Source: Ignisphaera cupida
Lineage (GTDB): Archaea; Thermoproteota; Thermoprotei_A; Sulfolobales; Ignisphaeraceae
Assembly (NCBI RefSeq): GCF_030186535.1
Contig: NZ_JASNVW010000003.1
Location: 124,001 to 188,000 of the forward strand
Reading direction: 5' to 3'
DNA length: 64,000 nt
In this document: piece by piece, positions 1 through 7,964 of the stretch
Layout: each line of letters begins with the position of its first letter
Numbering within the stretch: position 1 is the first letter of the stretch
Notes under the pieces: generated by a model
Seen by the model: the letters and a program-made list of their open reading frames with translations, nothing else
Database searches by the model: none
Told to the model about the DNA's origin: nothing
Made by a program: the position numbers and the translations under genes

Positions 1-249
1 ACAGAAGTTCTAAATGAGATCTACGTTGTTATATCGACCCACAACCCTCTGTTGCTTTCAAGTTTCTGGGATAAAGTTAGCAACATCAAAACATACTATG
101 TTTACAGGGATAAGCTTGGCTCAACCAAGGTTGCTGAAATAGATGTTAGCGCCCTGGCTAAGAACCTTGTTACAACAGACGAGCTTTTACTGACACCCCC
201 AAGCAAGGTTGTGAAGGATTACACTGTAAGGAGAAGTCAAGAAGGCTAA
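1..249 (+). CDS. AAA/ABC-type ATPase, C-terminal end (partial)
   Basis: The reading frame is open from the first base, so this is the 3' end of a gene that starts outside the window. The 82 visible residues include the ISTHNP motif near residue 13, the histidine switch of SMC/ABC-like AAA ATPases (AAA_15/AAA_21 and OLD-like families). It lies 15 bases upstream of a small gene with which it probably forms a two-gene operon. Such ATPases commonly act with a nuclease-like partner in defence or DNA repair. Walker A, Walker B and the N-terminus are not visible, so the subfamily cannot be fixed. Confidence 0.75.
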   Translation, partial: TEVLNEIYVVISTHNPLLLSSFWDKVSNIKTYYVYRDKLGSTKVAEIDVSALAKNLVTTDELLLTPPSKVVKDYTVRRSQEG

Positions 250-264
250 GGTGAATCAATCAAA

Positions 265-699
265 TTGAGTTATGGAATTATGCTAATGGCGGAGTGCTAT
301 GCCAACAACTGTATTGCTAATATGCTTAAGGATACTTTGGTGAGCAAGTTTAATCTCAGCATTAGAGTTAGCCATAAGAGGAAATATGGTCGTGATAGAA
401 TAGTAAATGAAGTTCATAACATGGTGGAAAAGAGAATTGCTCAAATCATTATAGCTGTAATAGACTATGAGATTGGTATAAGCAGAAAATACATCGATGA
501 AAACTTTAGCTTATCTAGAATCAGAGAAGGTCTATGGATTGGTGCTTCGAAAAGAGCTCGTAATGTGATAACCATAATATTCGATCCCAACATCGAAACA
601 TTTCTCGAGGCACTGGGATATCACATAAGCGATTTGCATGAGCTCAAAGGTGAGAGTGCTTGTGAGAAGCTAGAGAAGGCGGGGATATTGGGGAATTAG
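265..699 (+). CDS. Small TOPRIM/DUF4276-like partner of the upstream ATPase
   Basis: This 144-residue protein starts at TTG 265 behind an AAGGTGA ribosome site. I do not recognise it with certainty. An acidic residue after the first beta strand (MAEC, residues 8-11) and a later hydrophobic strand ending in an acidic residue (IIIAVIDYE, about 61-69) resemble the glutamate and aspartate strands of TOPRIM-like folds seen in DUF4276/OLD-associated proteins. The close coupling to an ATPase gene supports a nuclease-like effector role, as in PARIS- or Gabija-type pairs. This is inference: the canonical DxD is not clear, and a structure comparison could overturn it. Confidence 0.5.
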   Translation: MSYGIMLMAECYANNCIANMLKDTLVSKFNLSIRVSHKRKYGRDRIVNEVHNMVEKRIAQIIIAVIDYEIGISRKYIDENFSLSRIREGLWIGASKRARNVITIIFDPNIETFLEALGYHISDLHELKGESACEKLEKAGILGN

Positions 700-1060
700 C
701 ATATAAAACACATAATGGAAGAACTAGCTAAAAATCTTATTAAACTCCTTAATCAATCCCATTAGCTGACCTTTCCCCAGTTTTTGATACACCATTCTAG
801 ATACCTCAATTACTAAGCGATTTTCAAACCAGTCCCAGCACTGTTAGCTCCCAAAATTAATACATGAAATTGCTCCCCGAGAACCTGTTCACACCATTCA
901 TATGTTATCATTGCTTTTTATACTTGCTCCTCCAGCTACTCCTGCATTGCTACAGAGAGTTAGCCACAGCTTCAAAACCTCATTGATTGTCATCGAGTTA
1001 TTCACAACTAGCGTAGTACAAAGGTTGTAAACCATATACTTTCCACTTCATATAACTTAT
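700..1060. other. Intergenic stretch, no gene seen
   Basis: No reading frame with coding character, RNA gene or repeat is visible between the TOPRIM-like gene and the decayed VapC. A CG-poor, AT-rich spacer between converging genes. Confidence 0.5.
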
Positions 1061-1510
1061 TTATCCACATTTAAGACTGTTTAGAATATCCTTGAGATCT
1101 CCTGGAAGATAATATGCTTCAACACCTGCCCGCCTAGTGTTATTGAATTGCACTCTATCACTACTAACTAAGATTGCGTTAAGGGTTTTAGCAACCCCCT
1201 ATATAGTATGAATCTGCTCCTCTACAGCCCGTTTGCAAAGCTACCTTAATAGACTCCTCATAGAAAACACCATCATCTAGAAGAACTACCTCCATCTCCA
1301 CCCTTTCAACAATATCACTTATCATTCTTGGAGGGATATACCTGATAAGCACTCCAGCAAGCTCTACGAGGAGCAATCTTGGCCCATATAACCTTATTCC
1401 ACCCCCCTCGATTTTATACAGTTGAATAGCTCTTCTACAATCTGCACCCTCTCCTTGTCCCTTCCAGCAAATAGATCGATGTATACCGAGGCATCAATAA
1501 CAACCCTCAA
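1061..1510 (-). pseudogene. VapC-type PIN-domain toxin, two frameshifts
   Basis: Translating across three frames gives one complete PIN ribonuclease. It starts at TTG 1510 with RVVIDASVYIDLFAG, the first catalytic aspartate. It continues in a second frame (about 1400-1190) through LVELAGV and GADSYYIG, and ends in a third frame (about 1190-1061) with AKTLNAILVSSDRV. Both breaks fall in G runs, one at about 1398-1403 and one at about 1193-1197, and they compensate each other (-1, then +1). The start overlaps the upstream antitoxin stop, the normal arrangement for VapBC. As written it cannot make toxin. Decay is more likely than assembly error because nearby toxin genes are also broken, but two homopolymer errors remain possible. 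Confidence 0.75.
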
Positions 1511-1721
1511 CTCTGTAGCCGAAGCAAAACCTCTCCCTTTCACGAGATAAAACCTCTGAGGGCTCTTCATTCGTGTTGATGAGTTTGCGAATACGTCTAG
1601 CATATTCAATGATATCCTCTTTGATCTCTACCAGAACCTCCTCCCCCTCACTAAGGTCTAACGGCTCTAAGGGCTTTAGCACCCCCTTCTCAAATCTCAC
1701 CCTAACTACCCTGGTCAACAA
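1494..1721 (-). CDS. AF2212-like (DUF104) antitoxin
   Basis: A 75-residue protein whose first 30 residues match the AF2212/DUF104 antitoxin pattern: a basic beta strand (VVRVRFEKGVLKPLEPL) followed by an acidic LSEGEEVLVEI. A helical tail would bind and block the PIN toxin. Start is TTG 1721 or TTG 1718. Its last 17 bases overlap the start of the decayed vapC, so the pair would be translationally coupled. With the toxin broken, it is an orphan antitoxin that could still neutralise a related VapC. Confidence 0.7.
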   Translation of the reverse strand: MLTRVVRVRFEKGVLKPLEPLDLSEGEEVLVEIKEDIIEYARRIRKLINTNEEPSEVLSRERERFCFGYRVEGCY

Positions 1722-2441
1722 TACACACCCACAAGTAAATTAATTCAACTAAATTAAATATGTTTTTAGCAACACTATGCAATACACGATTAGAGTCCAT
1801 TCTCTACTCTTACTCTCGATTTTTAGTTATTCTAAATTTGGTTTAGTTTCTAGGGGTTGAACTTTCATTGGGTTTTATGATATTTCATATCAGCCCTTGT
1901 TCTCATACCCCATATCAACCCTACGTGCTGTCCACGGGACTAACTTCCATCGAGAATAGGAGGGTTCCATCAGCTCCCTTCCTCCACATCACATTGCTCA
2001 TAGACTTCATTGTGAGGCATCAAATAAAATCATATGCATAACACCAAATTCTTATCTATACAAAACTCAAACACAGCTGCGAAAAGCTAATTGATATTAT
2101 GCTCTACTACTCTATTCTATCAGCTTAGCAACTAAACTAGGTGCAGTTGTATTTGTAGCGCCAAGTGCATGAAGCATGGGCAAAGCCCTAGCAACTTGTG
2201 AAGAGCCTGTGGCATGTGCATGTAGCTAGCAACCATCTATTACCACATGTTTGAAAAGAGCCACAGCTGTGAGCCACCAATAAACATTTATATGCCAATG
2301 ATTCCAAATGCAATTGTGAATAGCCTTTGTCAAAAGAAAATGTGTTGAAGAATCCATATTGGGATATGCAATAGCTTTTTGCCATATATTGATAGGAAGT
2401 CCACAAACAATTTATTAATTTCAAAAACTATCGCTATTTAG
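1722..2441. other. Long intergenic region
   Basis: Holds a candidate mobile element (1855-2086, listed separately). From 2095 to 2441 no convincing gene is visible. Open frames on either strand have no recognisable composition or motifs. Confidence 0.45.
1855..2086 (+). mobile_element. Possible fourth copy of the GGTT-ended short element
   Basis: The left edge (GGTTGAACTTTCATTGGG) resembles the left ends of the three better copies at 16748, 18796 and 36666, especially the TTTCATTG block. The middle is GC-richer than its surroundings, as in those copies. The right edge carries ACAAAACTCAAACACAG followed by CTGCGAAAAG, like the conserved AAACTCAAAACAG end of the others. The target would read TAGG then CTAATT, matching the GG-then-C preference of the other insertions. 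No disrupted gene is available here to prove the ends. Confidence 0.4.
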
Positions 2442-2805
2442 GTGATTTTGCTGAGCACTGAGATTAGCTGGGTTGATGAGTTTCTAAAAAACAGATGATG
2501 AGGTTATAGGGGTTTACATAGCATTAACATATTTGGGGGAAGAATACTTTGTTGGCTCTATACACGGAAACAGAGGCTCTGAGATTTTGAAGAAGGCTAG
2601 AGATGCTTACTTCAAGCTTATGGAGCTGGGCATAGACCATGCCAAAGCATTTGAAGCTGCAACAAGATTTGTTGATAAGCTTGTGGAGATGTATGGAGAC
2701 AATTTCTTGAAGAATTGTGATTTTAGGAAGAAGCTGCTTGAGAATATACACAAGCTACTTCAAGAGGTTTCTCAGCTCATACACAATGGAAAGTTCTTGA
2801 TATAA
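2442..2805 (+). pseudogene. Small helical protein with one frameshift
   Basis: Two frames join into one plausible protein. GTG 2442 gives an N-terminus containing STEISWVDEFLKN. After a shift at the A run 2486-2491, a second frame reads DDEVIGVYIALTYLGEEYF and continues as a helical protein to 2805. The downstream frame alone could start at TTG 2533. I do not recognise the family. The acidic, helix-rich N-terminus and the basic, amphipathic C-terminal half look like a small crenarchaeal protein of unknown function. The single homopolymer break could be decay or a sequence error. Confidence 0.45.
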
Positions 2806-2863
2806 CCATGGGAAGATGTTGAATGGTTAATGCGTATTCAGGAATATGAAAAATTTTTAAAAG

Positions 2864-2893
2864 GTTACCCAGGTAACTGGTTACCTGGGTAAC
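2864..2893 (+). promoter_or_regulatory. Tandem palindromic operator upstream of the ATPase gene
   Basis: Two 14-base sites, GTTACCCAGGTAAC (2864-2877) and GTTACCTGGGTAAC (2880-2893), are separated by two bases. Each is a GTTACC-NN-GGTAAC dyad, and together they form a larger perfect inverted repeat. An AAATTTTTAAAAG TATA-like box lies just upstream (about 2850-2862), and the ATG follows three bases after the second site. A bound dimer pair would cover the transcription start. The obvious candidate regulator is the downstream protein, which has a winged-helix-like C-terminus. Confidence 0.7.
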
Positions 2894-2896
2894 TAT

Positions 2897-3850
2897 ATGT
2901 TGTTTGATCTTAGGCCTAAGGAGAGAAGGGAGGAGCTCTATGGGCGTGAAAAGGAGCTTGAAGAGCTTCACAGGCTTGTTAGAAGTGAGTGGGTGGTGAT
3001 ACTTGGGAGAAGAATGATGGGAAAGACCTCGCTTCTCAAGGTTTTTCTGAATGAGGTAAACGGTATATATGTTAACCTCTCTGGGGTTAGAAGCATTAGG
3101 GGTTTTGTTGAGGAGCTGTTGAAGCATGTTAGGAGGTTGGATATGGAGTTTAGGATAGGGCCTGTGTCAATTAGCTGGACTAGGCTTGCTGAGGATGTTT
3201 TCTCAAGGTTTGAGGGGAGGGTTGTTGGGCTTGATGAGGTTCAGGAGCTTCCAAGCAACTACATGCTGAAGTTGCTTAAGAAAATCTGGGACACCTATGA
3301 TATTAAACTTGTTTTTACAGGTTCATTGGTGGGGGTTATCACGGGGCTTCTCGAACCAACTCCACAAAGCCCCTTATATGGGAGACAGCCTGCGAGAATA
3401 GAGCTAAAGCCTTTCCCCAGGGATGTGAGCATAGAGTTTCTGGTGAATGGTTTTAGGGAATTTGGTGTCACACCCCCAATAGCTGAGATAGAGGAGGCTG
3501 TTGAAACCCTCAATGGCTATCCCGGGTGGCTTGTTTACTACGGGAACATGAGATGTGTTAGAAACCTTGGGCATAGAGAGGCCTTGGAGCGTGTTTACTC
3601 CGAGGGAAAGCAAATTCTTCTCCAAGAACTCAAAAAATTTCTCACAACAAGAAAATACCCAGAGAGGTACATAAAGCTCCTAAAGCTTCTCCCAGCTCGG
3701 TGGAGCGAGCTCAAAAACTCACTAGCTGTAAACGCTAAGACGCTTGCTGAAATGCTGAACAGCCTAGAAAAAGCCATGATCATAGAGAAAAAAGGCAACA
3801 CCTACACAATACCCGATCCCATAATGAGAAGACTTGTTCTAGACCTCTGA
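2897..3850 (+). CDS. Archaeal ATPase (PF01637/COG1672 family)
   Basis: A 317-residue single-domain ATPase. Near the N-terminus are the family's GREKELEEL lead and a Walker A-type loop LGRRMMGKTSLLK (about residues 32-45). Walker B is VVGLDEVQEL (about 112-121) and a sensor strand is LVFTGS (about 139-144). The C-terminal 80 residues (ARWSELKNSL, then IEKKGNTYTIPDP) look like the winged-helix domain common in this family. These STAND-like ATPases are abundant in archaeal accessory regions; their cellular job is mostly unknown and may involve DNA binding and self-regulation. Length is slightly shorter than typical members (350-450). It starts at ATG three bases after the operator and is probably leaderless. 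Confidence 0.85.
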   Translation: MLFDLRPKERREELYGREKELEELHRLVRSEWVVILGRRMMGKTSLLKVFLNEVNGIYVNLSGVRSIRGFVEELLKHVRRLDMEFRIGPVSISWTRLAEDVFSRFEGRVVGLDEVQELPSNYMLKLLKKIWDTYDIKLVFTGSLVGVITGLLEPTPQSPLYGRQPARIELKPFPRDVSIEFLVNGFREFGVTPPIAEIEEAVETLNGYPGWLVYYGNMRCVRNLGHREALERVYSEGKQILLQELKKFLTTRKYPERYIKLLKLLPARWSELKNSLAVNAKTLAEMLNSLEKAMIIEKKGNTYTIPDPIMRRLVLDL

Positions 3851-3987
3851 ACATGCTAACCCCTAGCAACTGATTCCATACAAAAACACCACATCTCAAC
3901 TGCTTTAAGATTGTCTGCTCAAGGGTTTGGAGACTGCTTTTAAAAATAAAGGTTTTTTAAAGTTTTAAATGTTTTTAGCATTGGTGA

Positions 3988-5166
3988 GTGCTTGCCTTGT
4001 TTGAGGATGTGATAAAGTATTACGATGAGGATTCTTGGAGAAGGTATTTCAGTGTTGATGTGGCAGAGTTTTATAGTTCTGTAGAGGGGTTGCTTAGGCT
4101 TAGGCGTGAACTTGTAGAGGAGCTTACATCGGATTCTGTTGGCAATCTCATAACCAAATCCAATATCTATATGGAGATCCTATTTGGTGGTTTAAGAGTT
4201 AGCGAATCCAAGCCTCTTACAGACAATGCCTTGGCGCTGTTCTACAAAAATGTGTTTGGTGTGGGGCTGAAGGACGAGGATTTACGAAAGGTGGTTACAA
4301 GACTTAGAGAGGGTTTGACACTGGAAAAAGCAGCAGAAGACATGCACTGCACCGTGGAAAACACCTCCATTCTCGAGATATTGCAGGACACATCTTTGAA
4401 GCTAGAAGCAGTTTACAAGAGTTTGAGGGGTGTTGTGGAGAAGCCTAAGCCAAAAGAATACAAGCTAAATACCTCAACAATAGGCTTGGAGGCAATGCAA
4501 GATGTGTTAAATGCTGGGAAGAAGCTGCTGCCACTCTACAACCCCCTATCATTCTTCATAATATCCATATACTCAATACCCAAATTCTATGCCACCGAAG
4601 CATACACCAAGCTATTCGAAAAAGACACACAATCACTACTGAAAAAATATGGTATACACATAACAAAGTTGGTGGAACCAGATTTACCAGATGAGAAAAT
4701 AAGAAGTGAACGTGAAGTAGTAGGATTGGAGGATGATTGTGTAGGATATCTTATCAGAAAGGTGATCCTAAACATATACTTATTATTTCAACGTGAAATA
4801 TTACGGCATTTCTTTACCATTGAAGACGAATTCAATAAGTACATCAACATTTATGCAAATAAATTGAAGGTGAGCATAGTTGTTGAGAAATTTAATGATG
4901 TAATAGGCGCGCTGAAGAACGTTGGTTCTAAAGCAAATGCTTTAAACATAATAAAAGATATGAATTTGATGATATCTAATTATGAATTCTATTATGGCGA
5001 AGGCAGTGTTGTTGGTGGAGAAGTAAAGATAAGAGATTATGGGGTGAATTATACCAAGTTCTTCGCATTTCTAGCACCACAAATGTTTCTGGGCTTAGCT
5101 CGGGTAAGACCATATACTAGTGCTAAGTGGTTTGATTGGTTATGTACATTGGGCTGGGAGAAATGA
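3988..5166 (+). CDS. Uncharacterised protein, first gene of a two-gene operon
   Basis: A 392-residue protein starting at GTG 3988 behind a TATA-like TTTTTAAAGTTTTAAA stretch (3954-3969). I recognise no domain. It is mostly alpha-helical. The first 110 residues are acidic and leucine-rich. A middle region around residues 100-130 (REGLTLEKAAEDMHCTVEN) has the look of a helix-turn-helix. A hydrophobic patch follows (LSFFIISIYSI, about 187-197). No signal peptide or clear membrane span. Its stop overlaps the next gene in an ATGA junction, so the two are translationally coupled and probably act together. It may be the sensor or scaffold subunit of the nuclease-like partner. Confidence 0.6.
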   Translation: MLALFEDVIKYYDEDSWRRYFSVDVAEFYSSVEGLLRLRRELVEELTSDSVGNLITKSNIYMEILFGGLRVSESKPLTDNALALFYKNVFGVGLKDEDLRKVVTRLREGLTLEKAAEDMHCTVENTSILEILQDTSLKLEAVYKSLRGVVEKPKPKEYKLNTSTIGLEAMQDVLNAGKKLLPLYNPLSFFIISIYSIPKFYATEAYTKLFEKDTQSLLKKYGIHITKLVEPDLPDEKIRSEREVVGLEDDCVGYLIRKVILNIYLLFQREILRHFFTIEDEFNKYINIYANKLKVSIVVEKFNDVIGALKNVGSKANALNIIKDMNLMISNYEFYYGEGSVVGGEVKIRDYGVNYTKFFAFLAPQMFLGLARVRPYTSAKWFDWLCTLGWEK

Positions 5167-6908
5167 AAGAAGAAGCAATGCTAGAATTGGAGAGGATTAG
5201 GTATGGGAAGAAGACTGTTATCAAAGATCAGGATCTAGAAGTTGTTATTGTCATACCCATTTCCTCTGAGGAGAAGCCGGGGGAGGAGACACCGACACCT
5301 GTTTCCGCAGAGGAGATTGAGTCTGAAAAGAAAGAGGCTTTAGAAATATTTTTAGTGAAGCCGTTGATAAAACAGTTTGCAGAGATAGAGTCTAGTATCG
5401 ATAAAAGCATTGTTGTATCAACTTCGGTCAACCCTCTTAACTACGTCTCTCCAGTTATGTACAACCCCAAGGACTTTTCCAAAATAGCTTTAAGAGATGT
5501 TGAGAAGAGTGTTCACACCGCATCTGCTGCAAGTAGTATAATAGTTGATGTTTTGAAGAAGGTGCCACTCATAGAATTTGAGAAAGCTGAATTTGTTAAG
5601 ATGCTTAGAATTGAAAAGGTTGTGGATATAGAGGTTGAGCCATCGATAAAAATTCTAGATTATGTGGCGCATCCCAGGCTAGCTTTTCATCAACTACATA
5701 AAATTAATTATGTTAGGGTTGATAAGGAGGTTGGGGCCAAGATTCTGAGAATTCAAAGCCTTGCTGGTGATGTTGAATCAGCATCTGACGAGGTTTTGTT
5801 GGAGCATGAGGATGTTGTGAAACACTTCTTCAACTCATCTTTATCTAGAATGGTTATGGATAGACCCTTCCTGATATTGGCTAGAAAACCAATGGTATTT
5901 AAAGAAAGGTTTGAGTATATAGAGTTTCTTAAGAGGCTTTTAAGAGAGTTGTACAGGGTTTGTGCTGGTGGATTGCCCACCCCCATTGATATACGAACAG
6001 CTTTTGAGGAGATAAAGCTCGATGTTGAAGCTGGTAAACACATTTATGTTATTGATGTGGATGAGGCTTTTCAAAGAGAAGTTAAAGATGATGTAGCAAA
6101 GTATGTTGCGGATAGGTTGAGAGAGCTCTATTCACAAGGTCTAGGATTTCTAATATTCTATGGCTCTCAAGACAAACTAATCAAATTAAAGGAGAGCTTG
6201 CGGAAAGTCCTTTGCAAAACAGTGCAACCCGTGGAAATAGCTGTGCTTGAAAATTGGAGAATTTATGGCTTAGCTAACCTAGTGTGGGGCAAGGTTGGTT
6301 TTGAACTTGCTGAAATTGAGAATATGAGGGAAGATGTTGATCTGGATTCCTATGCTGTAAAACTTGAAGAGGAGTTCTATAGAAAAATTGTTATGCTTGC
6401 TTCAGACTTAGATATAATAATCAGTGTGGAGCCTAGTAAAAGGGATGAGGAGAGGCTTGGTGGAGAATCACTGCTTCACTACAGCGTTAAAGCATTTGTT
6501 GTTAAGTATTTGAAGGAACATGAAAAAATCCCTGATCACAACATCTTCACAGAGTATGCAATAGGAGATATTGTTGTTGATGTATATACTAAGCATTCTA
6601 AATATGGTGATTTAGCAATAGAAGTAGAGACTTTATATGGCACAACAATACCTCTGCTAAAACTTAGAAACACAATAGAAGCAAGGTTATCCAAAGGACT
6701 TAGACTATGGATAGTTATTCCAAATCCACAGCTCATGCTATTCCTAACAGACATATCGAAACTTAGAAGCATATATAGAAAAAGATATGGAGAACAAGTA
6801 GAGTTTTACACGCTGGACATAGAAAAAGGAGTGTTGGTAAAGCTCTCAGAAATTGTAAAGAAAGTCAAGCAACTTATAACCTTACAAAGAGAATCATCAA
6901 ATAATTGA
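5163..6908 (+). CDS. Uncharacterised protein with a PD-(D/E)XK nuclease-like C-terminal domain
   Basis: I chose ATG 5163 because it forms a 4-base ATGA overlap with the preceding stop; upstream in-frame TTG 5136 and ATG 5142 are also possible. The product is 581 residues. Residues about 20-60 are acidic and low complexity (SSEEKPGEETPTP). The C-terminal 130 residues resemble a restriction-endonuclease fold: a helix (LLHYSVKAFVVKYL), a glutamate strand (IFTEYAIGDIVVDV, with the aspartate) and a following strand with paired glutamates (LAIEVET). This is a D...ExE variant of the PD-(D/E)XK core without the usual lysine. The middle has no recognisable domain. Probably a DNA or RNA nuclease, or a degenerate nuclease-fold binding protein; the function is unknown. 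Confidence 0.6.
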   Translation: MKEEAMLELERIRYGKKTVIKDQDLEVVIVIPISSEEKPGEETPTPVSAEEIESEKKEALEIFLVKPLIKQFAEIESSIDKSIVVSTSVNPLNYVSPVMYNPKDFSKIALRDVEKSVHTASAASSIIVDVLKKVPLIEFEKAEFVKMLRIEKVVDIEVEPSIKILDYVAHPRLAFHQLHKINYVRVDKEVGAKILRIQSLAGDVESASDEVLLEHEDVVKHFFNSSLSRMVMDRPFLILARKPMVFKERFEYIEFLKRLLRELYRVCAGGLPTPIDIRTAFEEIKLDVEAGKHIYVIDVDEAFQREVKDDVAKYVADRLRELYSQGLGFLIFYGSQDKLIKLKESLRKVLCKTVQPVEIAVLENWRIYGLANLVWGKVGFELAEIENMREDVDLDSYAVKLEEEFYRKIVMLASDLDIIISVEPSKRDEERLGGESLLHYSVKAFVVKYLKEHEKIPDHNIFTEYAIGDIVVDVYTKHSKYGDLAIEVETLYGTTIPLLKLRNTIEARLSKGLRLWIVIPNPQLMLFLTDISKLRSIYRKRYGEQVEFYTLDIEKGVLVKLSEIVKKVKQLITLQRESSNN

Positions 6909-7650
6909 TAAGCTTAAACACATCACTATTTTCATAAAGTTCAATTTAGATTCTTCACCCAGAAGTTTCCATTGCTGAATTCTAGAGTGCTAGCTCTATA
7001 TTAAAAATTAAGCTAAGCATTTATACTGTTATGTGAGCTACTATTGCTTAAAATTCACCTTAATTTTGTAACCTCCGATAACATTAACTTTGAAGTATAA
7101 TGCTTCAAGTGTTTCTGCGCCGGAACTTGGAATAGCAGGTCTTCCTGAATATATGTGATGGGGCTAATTTGCTAAATAAATCAAGTTGTTGATAGCTAAT
7201 AGCCTTGAGCTTTATGTTCTCAGTTGCCACTTAAACAATTTCTTAGGTTGCAGATGTGTGCTTCTAGCACCCTTCCCAACATTTCTTATCGTAATTGTTA
7301 TTAGGATTATCTTGTTTTGCTATTTTCTCTAATATAGTAATAACTATCCTCTTTCTTAACATATTCCGCTTCTTTAACACTTGTAACAGTTTATTTGCTA
7401 GTCGCCTACATTTATTGTTTTTCAATGGAATGCCTGATGTAGAAGAGAGTTTTAGCTTCATGTTTAGCAACAATATATGCACCAAGAGCTAGCACTAAAC
7501 ACTAAATCATTCTATGCTGCAAAAAAGATTGGCAAGTGAAATTGTTAATTATAAACAATACCACAGTTCTTCCTCTCACAATTCAATGCAAAATATCTTA
7601 GGAAATTATCTAAAGTTGCGTCTGAGGGGAACTGGCATATAATTTAAAAC
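6909..7650. other. Long intergenic region with a leader-like fragment
   Basis: No gene is convincing here. At 6966-6986 the bases TTTCCATTGCTGAATTCTAG match the leader-like repeat at 9669-9689 with about two differences, so an older copy of that leader may lie at 6940-7010. The rest is AT-rich with short open frames on both strands and no coding character. Confidence 0.4.
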
Positions 7651-7964
7651 ATGAGTGTTTATGGTGCGCTAGAGTCCAGAGGGTTTAGGGTTGCTCATGA
7701 GCTTATTCAGCCTGTCAAGTTTCAACGTGGTTTGGGGAGGAGAAGCATCTTTGGCCCGACGGGATTAGAAGTGGCAGGGTTTTGTATCCTTGGAGAATTA
7801 GGCTTGAACCTGTGAAAACTGGTGATTTCAACGAGCTTGCACAGAAGCTAAGCTTTGTGAAGAGAAGGAATAGGCCAAACGCATACCTCGTTGGAACACC
7901 AGCCAATTTGAAAAGGCCCATCCCAGAAGAGGATGCGAAGCTAATTATTGAAAGCCTTAAGTAG
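7651..7964 (+). pseudogene. EVE (PUA-like) domain protein, frameshifted and 5'-truncated
   Basis: From about 7730, one frame reads GEEKHLWPDGIRSGRVLYPWRIRLEP and continues to a stop at 7964. That is the C-terminal half of an EVE-domain protein (the PUA-like fold that reads modified bases), including the family's pattern of a hydrophobic YPWRI strand followed by NELAQKLSFVKRR. From ATG 7651 a different frame gives YGALESRGFRVAHE, which fits the strand preceding that half. The two parts are out of frame and the first 40-60 residues of the domain are missing. Current expression could only make fragments. Confidence 0.6.

Noticed and set aside
2188-2424. Minus-strand frame of 78 codons
   Set aside because: Cys/His/Tyr-rich composition unlike the neighbours, no ribosome site and no family motif; likely chance.
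7264-7492. Overlapping frames on both strands
   Set aside because: Both are open in the same low-complexity stretch; neither has motifs or a sound start.
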